11,540 nucleotides of DNA, taken from the NCBI GenBank assembly GCA_035995885.1, contig DASYKC010000081.1, positions 1 to 11,540 on the forward strand, written 5' to 3'. Source of the stretch: Schlegelella_A sp035995885 (GTDB lineage Bacteria; Pseudomonadota; Gammaproteobacteria; Burkholderiales; Burkholderiaceae_C). Positions within the stretch are counted from its first letter, which is position 1. Each line of letters starts with the position of its first letter. The translations under genes were made by a program, and so were the position numbers. Below, in pieces: positions 1-8,202 of this stretch. The notes beneath the pieces were generated by a model, which searched no databases, was not told the origin of the DNA, and worked only from the letters and a program-made list of their open reading frames with translations.

Positions 1-927
1 GAGGGCGTCAACGTGCTCGCCGGCACCTTCCTCTCGCACATCGGCCTCGCGGTCACGGACTTCGCGAAGCAGAAGAAAGTTTTCTTCCTCGCCGCGGAGC
101 CGCTCACCGACAAGATCACCTGGCAGAACGGCAACAAGTATACCTACCGGCTGCGCGCCACGACCTACATGCAGACCGCGATGCTGTTGCCGGCCGCGGT
201 TGCCGCCAAGAAGAAGCGCTGGGCGCTCGTCTATCCGAACTTCGAGTACGGCCAGTCGGCCGCCGAGCGCTTCAAGGAGCTGATGAAGGCGCGCCAGCCG
301 GACGTCGAGTTCCTTCCGGACCAAGCGACGCCTCTCGGCCGTATCGAAGCCGGCGCCGTCGTCCAGGCGCTCTCCGACGCCAAGCCCGACGCGATCTTCA
401 ACGTGCTCTTCGGCGCCGACCTGTCGAAGTTCGTGCGCGAGGGCAACACGCGCGAGCTGTTCAAGGGCCGCGACGTCGTCAGCCTGCTCACCGGCGAGCC
501 CGAGTACATCGAGCCGCTGAAGGAAGAGGCGCCGGTCGGCTGGATCGTCACCGGCTATCCGTACTACGGCATCCAGACGGACGAGCACAAGAAGTTCTTC
601 CTCGCCTATTTCCGCAAGTACAACGAGTACCCGCGGCTCGGCTCGGTGGTCGGCTACTCGACCATCATCTCGATCGCCGAGGGGATCAAGAAGGCGAAGT
701 CGACCGACACCGAGAAGCTGATCGCCGCGTTCTCCGGCCTCACCTTCATGTCGCCGCTCGGCAAGGTGACCTATCGGCCGATCGACCACCAGTCGACGAT
801 GGGCGCCTACCTCGGCAAGACCAAGCTCGAAGGCTCGAAGGGCGTGATGACCGACTACGTCTATCTCGACGGCGCCAAGTACCTGCCGAGCGACGACGAG
901 GTGAAGAAGCTGCGGGCGATCGACTGA
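1..927 (+). CDS. ABC transporter substrate-binding protein, LivK-like (5' truncated by window edge)
   Basis: Periplasmic solute receptor of a branched-chain amino acid/amide-type ABC importer (type I periplasmic-binding fold, Peripla_BP_6 kind). The frame is open from base 1, so 308 C-terminal residues are visible. Family members are usually about 380-420 residues, so the signal peptide and roughly the first 80-110 residues lie outside the window. A GTG at 13 falls inside the fold and is not a real start. Family-typical stretches include WALVYPNFEYGQSAAERFKE (visible residues about 74-93), an internal VVQALSDAKPDAIFNVLFGA segment that matches the inter-lobe region, and GYSTIISIAEGIKKAKSTD near the C-terminus. 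It lies 37 bp upstream of the permease gene and in the same direction, so it is the receptor of that transporter. The ligand is not predictable: this family binds Leu/Ile/Val, urea, short amides and aromatic acids. The class is certain, the substrate is not. Confidence 0.93.
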   Translation, partial: EGVNVLAGTFLSHIGLAVTDFAKQKKVFFLAAEPLTDKITWQNGNKYTYRLRATTYMQTAMLLPAAVAAKKKRWALVYPNFEYGQSAAERFKELMKARQPDVEFLPDQATPLGRIEAGAVVQALSDAKPDAIFNVLFGADLSKFVREGNTRELFKGRDVVSLLTGEPEYIEPLKEEAPVGWIVTGYPYYGIQTDEHKKFFLAYFRKYNEYPRLGSVVGYSTIISIAEGIKKAKSTDTEKLIAAFSGLTFMSPLGKVTYRPIDHQSTMGAYLGKTKLEGSKGVMTDYVYLDGAKYLPSDDEVKKLRAID

Positions 928-964
928 CGCCGGGCGCGCTTTCGGCCGAGCGGCACTCGCCACC

Positions 965-2848
965 ATGAGCGCCCTCGTCCTCCAGATCCTGACCGGGCTC
1001 GCGTCGGCGTCGGCGCTCTTCCTCGTCGCCAGCGGCCTCTCGCTCATCTTCGGCGTGACCCGGATCGTCAACTTCGCGCACGGCTCGTTCTACATGCTCG
1101 GCCTCTACGGCGCGGTCGCGCTGACGTCGGCGTGGGGCGCCGGGCCGCTCGGCTTCTGGGGCGGCGTGCTGCTCGCCGCGCTCGCCGTCGCGGCGCTCGG
1201 CGCGCTGCTCGAGATGCTGGTCCTGCGCCGTCTCTATTCGGCGCCCGAGCTCTACCAGCTGCTCGCGACCTTCGCGCTCGTCCTCGTCATCCGCGACGCG
1301 ACGCTGCGCGCCTGGGGCCCCGAGGACCTGCTCGGCCCGAAGGCTCCGGGTCTCAAGGGCGCGATCGACATCCTCGGCAAGCCGTTCCCGAGCTATGACG
1401 TGCTCTCGATCTTCATCGGCCCGATCGTTCTCGGCGTGCTCTGGCTGCTGCTGACGCGAACCCGCTGGGGCCTGCTCGTCCGCGCCGCGACGCAGGACCG
1501 CGAGATGGTCGGCGCGCTCGGCGTCAACCAGCGCTGGCTGTTCACGTCGGTGTTCGGGCTCGGCACCTTCCTCGCCGCGCTCGGCGGCGCGCTGCAGATG
1601 CCGCACGAGCCGGCCAACCTCAACCTCGACCTGGCGCTGATCGGCGAGGTCTTCGTCGTCGTCGTCGTCGGCGGCATGGGATCAATCGGCGGTGCCTTCG
1701 TCGCCGCGATCGTGATCGCGATGGTCAAGGCGTTCTGCATCGCCGCCGGAACGATCGACGTCTTCGGCGCGCCGTTCCCGCTCAGCAAGCTGACGCTGGT
1801 CGCCGAGTTCGGCGTGATGGCGGTCGTGCTCGTCTGGCGGCCGTCGGGCCTCTTCGGCAAGCCGCAGGGCGTGGTTCGCGCGACGGCCGAGATCGAGGCG
1901 CCGCTCAGGCCGCTGCCTCTGCGCTGGCGCCAGGCCGGGGCCGCCGCGCTCGTCGCCCTCGTGCTCGTCGCGTTCCTCGCCGGCCCGGCGCCGTACGCGA
2001 TCGTGCTGATGATCGACGTCCTCATCGCCGTCCTCTTCGCCGCCAGCCTGCACTTCCTGATGGGGCCGTCGGGAATGCATTCGTTCGGCCACGCCGCCTA
2101 CTTCGGCCTCGGCGCGTATGGCGCGGCGCTCTGCTTCAAGGCGCTCGGCCTGCCGATGGAAGCGTCGCTCCTGCTCGCGCCGCTGCTCGCCGCGCTCGGC
2201 GCCTTCGTCTTCGGCTGGTTCTGCGTCCGCCTCTCGGGCGTCTACCTGGCGATGCTGACGCTCGCCTTCGCGCAGATCGTCTGGTCGGTCGTGTTCCAGT
2301 GGGACGCGGTCACCGGCGGCAGCAACGGCCTGGTCGGCATCTGGCCGGCGCCGTGGCTGGCGCCGAAGTGGGCGTACTACCTGCTCGTCCTCGCCTGCAC
2401 CTTCGCCGGCTGCGGCCTCCTCGTTCGCATGCTGCACGCGCCGATCGGCCTGGCGCTGCGCGGCAGCCGCGACTCGCCGCTGCGCGCCGCCGCGATCGGC
2501 ATCGCCGTGCCGCGACTGCAGTGGATCGCCTTCGTCGTCGCCGGCACCGTCGCGGGGCTCGCCGGTGCCCTCTTCGCCTTCGCCAAGGGAACGATCTCGC
2601 CCGAGACGCTCGGCGTCGGCAAGTCGGTCGACGGCCTCGTCATGGTCCTGCTCGGCGGCGTCCACGCCGTCTCGGGCCCGTGGGTCGGCGCGGCCCTCTT
2701 CACCTGGCTGCAGGACACGGTGGCGCGCCAGACCGACTACTGGCGCGCGCTCCTCGGCATCACGATGCTCGTGCTGGTCCTCGTCTTCCCGCTCGGCGTC
2801 GCCGGCGGGCTGAAGCGGCTCTTCATCCGCGAGGCGATGCCGTCGTGA
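965..2848 (+). CDS. Fused LivH-LivM branched-chain amino acid-type ABC permease
   Basis: Inner-membrane permease, 627 residues, about twice the usual 290-330 for one Liv permease. Residues 1 to about 295 are LivH-like: the GLSLIFGVTRIVNFAHGSFY hallmark is near residues 24-43, and the ATPase-contacting EAA-like loop GGMGSIGG is at 236-243. After a hydrophilic linker at about 296-325, the rest is LivM-like. It has MGPSGMHSFGHAAYFGLGAYG, the LSGVYLAMLTLAFAQ segment and a second coupling loop GGVHAVSGP at about 564-572. Both halves are strongly hydrophobic, with multiple predicted membrane segments each, so one chain could supply the whole transmembrane channel. The ATG at 965 is chosen because it gives a natural hydrophobic LivH N-terminus; the ribosome site is weak. 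The stop overlaps the livG start by 4 bp. No frameshift or relic start is seen at the junction, so this is a true in-frame fusion. The transported compound is unknown. Confidence 0.93.
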   Translation: MSALVLQILTGLASASALFLVASGLSLIFGVTRIVNFAHGSFYMLGLYGAVALTSAWGAGPLGFWGGVLLAALAVAALGALLEMLVLRRLYSAPELYQLLATFALVLVIRDATLRAWGPEDLLGPKAPGLKGAIDILGKPFPSYDVLSIFIGPIVLGVLWLLLTRTRWGLLVRAATQDREMVGALGVNQRWLFTSVFGLGTFLAALGGALQMPHEPANLNLDLALIGEVFVVVVVGGMGSIGGAFVAAIVIAMVKAFCIAAGTIDVFGAPFPLSKLTLVAEFGVMAVVLVWRPSGLFGKPQGVVRATAEIEAPLRPLPLRWRQAGAAALVALVLVAFLAGPAPYAIVLMIDVLIAVLFAASLHFLMGPSGMHSFGHAAYFGLGAYGAALCFKALGLPMEASLLLAPLLAALGAFVFGWFCVRLSGVYLAMLTLAFAQIVWSVVFQWDAVTGGSNGLVGIWPAPWLAPKWAYYLLVLACTFAGCGLLVRMLHAPIGLALRGSRDSPLRAAAIGIAVPRLQWIAFVVAGTVAGLAGALFAFAKGTISPETLGVGKSVDGLVMVLLGGVHAVSGPWVGAALFTWLQDTVARQTDYWRALLGITMLVLVLVFPLGVAGGLKRLFIREAMPS

Positions 2849-3660
2849 GTGCGGGCGCAGCGATCGCCGCGGCGCCCGCCGGTGCGCTGCTGTCAGTGCA
2901 GCGGCTGGCCAAGGCGTTCGGCGGCGTCAGGGCCGTCGACAACGTCAGCTTCGACCTCGGCGCCGGCGAGATGCTGGCGCTGATCGGCCCGAACGGCGCC
3001 GGCAAGACGACGTGCTTCAACATGGTCGGCGGCCAGCTCGCGCCCGATGCCGGCTCGGTCCGGCTCGGCGGCGTCGAGCTCGTCGGCATGAAGCCGGAAG
3101 CGATCTGGCGCCAGGGCGTCGGCCGGACGTTCCAGATCGCCGAGACCTTCGCCTCGCTCACGGTGCGCGAGAACGTCCAGCTCGCGCTGCTCTCGCACGC
3201 GCGCCGCGTCCTCGGCGTCTGGCGCGCGGCGCGAACGCAGTACGCGGGCGAAGCCGACGCGCTGCTCGCGAGCGTCGGCATGCAGGCGCAGGCGGAGCGG
3301 GCGATGAGCGTGCTCGCCTACGGCGACGTCAAGCGCGTCGAGCTCGCGATCGCGCTCGCCAACCGGCCGCGCCTCTTGCTGATGGACGAGCCGACCGCCG
3401 GCATGGCGCCGCGCGAGAGGAACCAATTGATGGCCCTGGCGCGCCGGCTTGCCCACGAGCAGTCGATCGGCGTCCTCTTCACCGAGCACAGCATGGACGT
3501 CGTCTTCGCGCACGCCGATCGCATCATCGTCCTCGCGCGCGGCGAGCTGATCGCCGAAGGGCCGCCGGCAGCGGTGCGCGACGACGCCCGCGTTCGCGAG
3601 GTCTACTTCGGCGGCGGCACGACCTTCGCGGTCGCCGCCACGGCGCAGAGCGATGCTTGA
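2845..3660 (+). CDS. livG: Liv-type ABC transporter ATP-binding protein LivG
   Basis: Cytoplasmic ATPase subunit of the importer, 271 residues, the usual LivG size. Walker A is GPNGAGKTT (48-56), with a Q-loop at Q97 in GRTFQ. The signature is LAYGD (157-161), a LivG-type variant of LSGGQ. Walker B is LLLMDEP, with D181 and E182, and the switch histidine is H215 in TEHSMD. All catalytic elements are intact. The start is the GTG at 2845: it overlaps the permease stop in a GTGA arrangement, has a GAGG at 2831-2834 ten bases upstream, and leaves a short Ala-rich N-terminal extension. The open frame runs further upstream only as an antiparallel-composition artefact inside the permease gene. The 3' end overlaps livF by 8 bp. 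The gene pair, the order and the C-terminal YFGGG are typical of Liv systems. The symbol denotes the family, not proof of leucine transport. Confidence 0.94.
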   Translation: MSAGAAIAAAPAGALLSVQRLAKAFGGVRAVDNVSFDLGAGEMLALIGPNGAGKTTCFNMVGGQLAPDAGSVRLGGVELVGMKPEAIWRQGVGRTFQIAETFASLTVRENVQLALLSHARRVLGVWRAARTQYAGEADALLASVGMQAQAERAMSVLAYGDVKRVELAIALANRPRLLLMDEPTAGMAPRERNQLMALARRLAHEQSIGVLFTEHSMDVVFAHADRIIVLARGELIAEGPPAAVRDDARVREVYFGGGTTFAVAATAQSDA

Positions 3661-4354
3661 CGTGCATTCGCTCGACGCCTGGTACGGCGCTGCGCAGGTG
3701 CTCTACGGCGTCTCGCTCGGCGTCGGCGCGGGCGAATGCGTCGCCCTCGTCGGCCGCAACGGCGCCGGCAAGTCGACGACGATGAAGGCGATCATGGGCC
3801 TGACGGCGCGCCGGCGCGGCCGCATCGTCTTCCGCGGCACCGACATCTCGTCGTGGCCGACGTACCGGATCGGCCGCCTCGGCCTCGGCTGGGTCCCGGA
3901 GGACCGGCGCATCTTCACCGACCTCAGCGTGCGCGAGAACCTCGCCGTCGCGCGCCAAGCGCCGCGCGACGGCGCGCCGACCTGGACCGAGGACAAGCTC
4001 TACGCGCTGTTCCCGAACCTCGCGGCGATGCCCGATCGTCCCGGCGGCCGCATGAGCGGCGGCGAGCAGCAGATGCTCACCGTCGCGCGAACGCTGATGG
4101 GCAACCCCTACCTCGTCCTTCTCGACGAGCCGTCGGAAGGCGTCGCGCCGCTGATCGTCGAGGAGATGGCGCGGATGATCGTCGCGCTGAAGAAGGCAGG
4201 CGTGTCGATCCTTCTCTCGGAGCAGAACCTGCACTTCGCCCGGCTCGTGTCGGATCGCGCCGTCGTCCTCGAGAAGGGCGAGGTCAAGTTCGTCGGTGCC
4301 ATGGAGGCGTTGATGAGCGACGACGCCTTGTTGCGCACCCATCTGAGCGTCTGA
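3653..4354 (+). CDS. livF: Liv-type ABC transporter ATP-binding protein LivF
   Basis: Second ATPase of the importer, 233 residues, the normal LivF length. Walker A is GRNGAGKST (34-42), the signature is MSGGEQQ (134-140), and Walker B is LVLLDEP (154-160, with D158 and E159). The Q-loop region reads WVPEDRRIF, with Glu near residue 83 where many ABC proteins have Gln. The switch position reads SEQN (189-192), with Gln in place of His. Both substitutions are common in LivF and do not suggest a defective protein. Together with LivG it would form the ATPase heterodimer that drives the fused permease. The ATG at 3653 lies inside the end of livG (8-bp overlap), which implies translational coupling. 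The hyuA start follows only 5 bp after the stop, so transporter and enzyme genes are almost certainly co-transcribed. Confidence 0.94.
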   Translation: MLDVHSLDAWYGAAQVLYGVSLGVGAGECVALVGRNGAGKSTTMKAIMGLTARRRGRIVFRGTDISSWPTYRIGRLGLGWVPEDRRIFTDLSVRENLAVARQAPRDGAPTWTEDKLYALFPNLAAMPDRPGGRMSGGEQQMLTVARTLMGNPYLVLLDEPSEGVAPLIVEEMARMIVALKKAGVSILLSEQNLHFARLVSDRAVVLEKGEVKFVGAMEALMSDDALLRTHLSV

Positions 4355-4359
4355 ACACC

Positions 4360-6414
4360 ATGGCCAGCACGCGGCGCATCGCCGGCATCGACGTCGGCGG
4401 CACCTTCACCGACCTGATCGTCGTCGACGATGCGAGCGGCGAGGTGCGGATCGCGAAAGTGCCGACGACGGTCGACAACCAGGCCTTCGGCGTTCTCGCC
4501 GCGCTCGAAGCGGCCGGCGTCGACCCGGCGTCGCTCGACGCGATCGTCCACGGCACGACGACGACGACCAACGCGATGCTCGAACGCAAGATCGCGACCG
4601 TCGGCCTGATCACGACGAAGGGCTTTCGCGACGTCCTCGAGCTCGGTCGGCGCACGCGGCCGACGCCGTACGGTCTGAAGGGCCGCTTCGTGCCGCTGAT
4701 CGAACGTCATCTCCGCCTCGAGGTCGACGAGCGCATGGACGCCGAAGGCCGCGTCCTCGTGCCGCTCGACGAGGCCGCCGTCGCCGCCGCGGCAACGCGG
4801 CTGATCGCGCTCGGCGCGGAGAGCGTCGTCGTCCACTTCCTGCACAGCTACATCAACGCGGCGCACGAGGCACGCGCCGCCGCGATTGTCCGCTCGCTCT
4901 GGCCGAACCGCTACGTGACGGCGGGCCATACCGTCGTCGCCGAGCAGCGCGAGTACGAGCGCGGCACGACGGCGGCCGTCAACGCCGCGATCCAGCCGGT
5001 GCTGCATCGCTACATCGAACGCCTGCAGAACGAGCTCGCCGGGCGTGGCTTCGCGCGCGAGCTGCTCGTCATGCAGGGCAACGGCGGCACGGTGTCGGCG
5101 CGCATCGTCACCGAGCACGCCGTCGCGACCGTGATGTCGGGGCCGGCATCGGGCGTGATCGCCGCTGCGGCGACGGCACTGCAAGCCGGCGCGCGCCCGG
5201 GCGAGTTCGCCAACGTTGTCACCTACGACATGGGCGGGACGTCGAGCGACGTCGCCCTCGTCCTCGGCGGCATGCCGTCGGTGTCGAGCGACCTCGAGCT
5301 CGAGTACGCGATGCCGATCCACGTGCCGATGGTCGATGTCCACACGATCGGCGCCGGCGGCGGTTCGATCGCCTCGGTCGACGCGTCGGGCATGCTGCGC
5401 GTCGGCCCCGAGAGCGCGGGGGCGACGCCGGGGCCGATCTGCTACGGCCGCGGCGGCACGCGGCCGACGATCACCGACGCCAACCTCGTCCTCGGCCGGC
5501 TCGACCCGGCGCGGCTGCTCGCGGTCGAGCACGCGGTCTCGATGGAGGCGATCCGCGCCGCGATCGTCGAACACGTCGGCGCGCCGCTCGGCCTCGACGC
5601 GACCGCGGCCGCGGCGGCGATCGTCCGCGTCGCCAACGACAAGATGGCCGGCGCGATCCGCATGGTGAGCCTGGCGCGCGGTCACGATCCGCGCGACTTC
5701 GCCCTGTTCGCGTTCGGCGGCGCCGGGCCGTTGCATGCGGCGGCGCTGGCGCAGGAGCTGGCGATCCCGAAGCTGCTGATCCCGGCGCGGCCCGGCCTCA
5801 CCAATGCGCTCGGCTGCGTCGTCGCCGACCTGCGCCACGATTTCGTCGTCACCGTCAACCAGCCGCTCGAGGCGCTCGCCGAGGGTCGCGTCGCCGCCGT
5901 CTTCGCGGCGCAGATCGCGAGCGGCAAGGAGCTGCTCGCGCGCGAGAACGTCGCCGTCGAGCAGGTCGTGACGCTGCATCGCGCCGACATGCAGTTCCAG
6001 GGCCAGAGCCACATCCTGCCGGTGGCGATCGGCTCGATCGCGATCACGGTCGCCGAGCTGCGCGAAGCCTTCACGGCGGCGTACTGGAAGCGCTTCGGCG
6101 TCGCGCTGCCCGAGATCCGACCGGTGCTCGTCAACCTGCACACGGCGGTGATCGGCAAGCGCAGGGCGGTGTCGCTGAAGGCGATCGCGGCGGCGCGGCC
6201 GGCGGCTTCGCTCGTCGATGCGAGGCGGACGACGCGCCCGGTGTGGTTTGCGGGCGGCTGGCAGGACACGCCGGTCTACCTGCGCGAGCGCTTGCCGCTC
6301 GCTGCCCGCTTCGTCGGCCCGGCGATCATCGAGCAGCTCGACTGCACGACGGTGGTCGAGCCGGGCAATCGGGTCGAGGTCGATGCGATCGGCAACCTCA
6401 TCGTCTCGGTCTGA
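4360..6414 (+). CDS. hyuA: Hydantoinase/5-oxoprolinase family subunit HyuA (ATP-binding subunit)
   Basis: A 684-residue protein, the usual HyuA length (about 680-700). This ASKHA-fold subunit activates the substrate with ATP in N-methylhydantoinases, 5-oxoprolinases and related acetone/acetophenone carboxylases. The N-terminal phosphate loop IAGIDVGGTFTDLIVVD is at about 7-23 (Hydant_A_N). The second ATP-binding motif VTYDMGGTSSD is at 287-297. GAGGGS (331-336) and FAFGGAGPLH (450-459) are the remaining family signatures. The C-terminal domain ends in the expected GPAIIEQLDCTTVVEPGN segment. It starts at the ATG 5 bp after livF and precedes hyuB by 42 bp, the standard subunit pairing. The true reaction cannot be read from sequence: members hydrolyse cyclic amides (5-oxoproline, N-methylhydantoin) or carboxylate ketones. 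No separate gamma-type carboxylase subunit is seen nearby, which mildly favours a cyclic-amide hydrolase. Family assignment is firm, substrate is open. Confidence 0.93.
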   Translation: MASTRRIAGIDVGGTFTDLIVVDDASGEVRIAKVPTTVDNQAFGVLAALEAAGVDPASLDAIVHGTTTTTNAMLERKIATVGLITTKGFRDVLELGRRTRPTPYGLKGRFVPLIERHLRLEVDERMDAEGRVLVPLDEAAVAAAATRLIALGAESVVVHFLHSYINAAHEARAAAIVRSLWPNRYVTAGHTVVAEQREYERGTTAAVNAAIQPVLHRYIERLQNELAGRGFARELLVMQGNGGTVSARIVTEHAVATVMSGPASGVIAAAATALQAGARPGEFANVVTYDMGGTSSDVALVLGGMPSVSSDLELEYAMPIHVPMVDVHTIGAGGGSIASVDASGMLRVGPESAGATPGPICYGRGGTRPTITDANLVLGRLDPARLLAVEHAVSMEAIRAAIVEHVGAPLGLDATAAAAAIVRVANDKMAGAIRMVSLARGHDPRDFALFAFGGAGPLHAAALAQELAIPKLLIPARPGLTNALGCVVADLRHDFVVTVNQPLEALAEGRVAAVFAAQIASGKELLARENVAVEQVVTLHRADMQFQGQSHILPVAIGSIAITVAELREAFTAAYWKRFGVALPEIRPVLVNLHTAVIGKRRAVSLKAIAAARPAASLVDARRTTRPVWFAGGWQDTPVYLRERLPLAARFVGPAIIEQLDCTTVVEPGNRVEVDAIGNLIVSV

Positions 6415-6456
6415 CGACGTGAGGCCCGCCTGCATCACGCCGGCGCAGCGCGTACG

Positions 6457-8202
6457 ATGAAAGCCGCCATGGACAGCGTCGATCCGATCACCCTCTCGGT
6501 CCTGCAGAATGGTCTGATGCAGGTCTGCAACGAGATGGACCTCGCCTTCGTCCGCAGCGCCTTCAGTCCCGTCATCGCCGAGGCGCTCGACCGCTCCGAC
6601 GGCATCTATCACCGCGACAGCGGCGAGCTGATCGCGCAGGGCGAGCTCGGCTTGCCGGTGTTCGTCGGCACGATGCAGTTCACGGTGCAGGCGGTGATCG
6701 AGCGCGTCAACCGGCTCGAGATTCCGCTCGCGCCGGGCGACGTCTTCATCGTCAACGACCCGTACCTCGGCGGCACGCACCTGATGGACGTCAAGTTCGT
6801 GCAGCCGTGCTTCCGCGACGGCCGGCTGTGGTGCTGGCTCGCCAACACCGGCCACTGGCCCGACACCGGCGGCATGGTGCCGGGGGGCTTCTCGGCCAAC
6901 GCGACCGAGGTCGAGCAGGAGGGGCTGCGCCTGCCGCCCGTCAAGCTCTACAAGCAGGGCGTGATGGACGACGAGATCCTCTCGATCATCCTCTCGAACA
7001 TCCGCATCGCCGACCAGCGCATCGGCGACATCAAGGCACAGGCGGCGGCGCTCGCGACCGGCAAGGCGCGCCTCGACGCGCTGCTCGACCGCTACGGCGA
7101 CGCGACCGTCGACGCCGCGATCGTCGAGCTCAAGCGCCGCGCCGCGCGCCAGATGCGCGAGAAGATCGCGACCATCGGCGACGGCGTCTACGAGGGCGAG
7201 GCGTTCGTCGATTCCGACGGCGTCGTCGACGCGCCGCTGCGCATCGCGATGCGGATCACCAAGAGCGGCGGCAGCGACGTCGAGCGCGCGGCGTTGTCGT
7301 TCGACATGAGCGGCTCGTCGCCGCCGTGCCAGGGGCCGATGAACAGCGTCATCGCGACGACGCGGTCGTCGATCTACCTCGCCGTCAAGCACGTCTTTCC
7401 GGAAGCGGCGATCAACGCCGGCACGTTCGAGCCGCTGCACATCGTCGATCCCGAAGGCACCTTTCTCTACGCGCACTACCCGCGGCCGGTCTCGGGCTGC
7501 GCCGCCGAAGTGAGCCAGCGCATCGCCGAGGCGGTATTCGCCGCGCTCGGCCAGGCGATCCCCGACGAGCTCTTCGGCGCACCGGCAGGCACCAGCGGCA
7601 ACCTCGGTGTCGGCGGCTTCGATCCGGAGAAGAACCGCGCCTACGTGATGTACGTGATCTCGGGCGGCGGCTACGGCGGCAGCCCGGAAGGCGATGGCCT
7701 GTCGAACGGCTGCTCGACGATCGGCATCTCGAAGACGACGCCGATCGAGATCATGGAGCAGCTCTACCCGGTGCTGTTCGAGGAGTACTCGCTGCACGAA
7801 GGCTCGGGCGGCGGCGGCGAGCACCGCGGCGGCTTCGGCGTCAACTACCGCATCCGGCTGCGCCGTGGCGAGGCGCGCGTCTCGATGGTGATGGACCACG
7901 GCCGCGTCGGCCCGCCGGGCGCGCAGGGCGGCGGCGTCGGCGGCACCAACAAGGTGGGGATCGTCCGCAACGGCGTCGTCTACGTGCCGCCGCATCTCTC
8001 GAAGGACCAGGACATCGCCATCCGCGCCGGCGACGTGATCGCCGTCTCGACGCCCGGCGGCGGCGGTTTCGGCCCGGCCGGGGAGCGGCCGGCCGCCGCG
8101 CGCGAGCGCGATCTCGCCCTCGGCTACTACTCGCCGGCCGAATCGGCGCGCGCCTTCGGTGTCGCCGACGCGCCGGACGGACAAGGCGGAGGTCGCCGAT
8201 GA
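6457..8202 (+). CDS. hyuB: Hydantoinase/5-oxoprolinase family subunit HyuB
   Basis: A 581-residue protein of the Hydantoinase_B family, the partner of HyuA, cytoplasmic. It begins near VDPITLSVLQNGLM, the canonical HyuB opening. It carries NDPYLGGTHLMD (100-111), a conserved segment near the expected metal/active-site region, then GGGGEHRGGFGV (about 451-462) and STPGGGGFGP near 531-540. It ends in the family tail RDLALGYYSPAESARAFGV. Two starts are possible, ATG 6457 and ATG 6469. The second gives an N-terminus (MDSVDPITL) closer to relatives, and neither has a strong Shine-Dalgarno, so the start is uncertain by four residues. HyuA and HyuB are separate here rather than fused as in eukaryotic 5-oxoprolinase. 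The stop overlaps the next ATG by 4 bp (ATGA), coupling it to the DUF1289 gene. Confidence 0.93.
   Translation: MKAAMDSVDPITLSVLQNGLMQVCNEMDLAFVRSAFSPVIAEALDRSDGIYHRDSGELIAQGELGLPVFVGTMQFTVQAVIERVNRLEIPLAPGDVFIVNDPYLGGTHLMDVKFVQPCFRDGRLWCWLANTGHWPDTGGMVPGGFSANATEVEQEGLRLPPVKLYKQGVMDDEILSIILSNIRIADQRIGDIKAQAAALATGKARLDALLDRYGDATVDAAIVELKRRAARQMREKIATIGDGVYEGEAFVDSDGVVDAPLRIAMRITKSGGSDVERAALSFDMSGSSPPCQGPMNSVIATTRSSIYLAVKHVFPEAAINAGTFEPLHIVDPEGTFLYAHYPRPVSGCAAEVSQRIAEAVFAALGQAIPDELFGAPAGTSGNLGVGGFDPEKNRAYVMYVISGGGYGGSPEGDGLSNGCSTIGISKTTPIEIMEQLYPVLFEEYSLHEGSGGGGEHRGGFGVNYRIRLRRGEARVSMVMDHGRVGPPGAQGGGVGGTNKVGIVRNGVVYVPPHLSKDQDIAIRAGDVIAVSTPGGGGFGPAGERPAAARERDLALGYYSPAESARAFGVADAPDGQGGGRR
8188..8192 (+). 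promoter_or_regulatory. Shine-Dalgarno GGAGG of the DUF1289 gene, inside hyuB
   Basis: A perfect GGAGG lies 6 bases before the ATG at 8199, within the last codons of hyuB. It decides the start of the small Cys-rich protein in the frame that overlaps hyuB, and shows the gene is independently translatable as well as coupled. Confidence 0.7.

Noticed and set aside
1655..1669. Five tandem GTC triplets, a possible microsatellite
   Set aside because: They are in frame as a valine run just before the conserved GGMGS coupling loop, normal for LivH-type membrane segments.
2299..2844. In-frame upstream extension of livG inside the permease gene
   Set aside because: The translated extension is Arg-rich shadow sequence overlapping the conserved LivM half. 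The GTG at 2845, with a GTGA overlap and a GAGG upstream, is the sensible start.
3899..4228. Apparent loss of the Q-loop glutamine and the switch histidine in LivF
   Set aside because: VPEDRR and SEQN variants are usual in the LivF family, and Walker A, the signature and Walker B are intact, so this is not decay.
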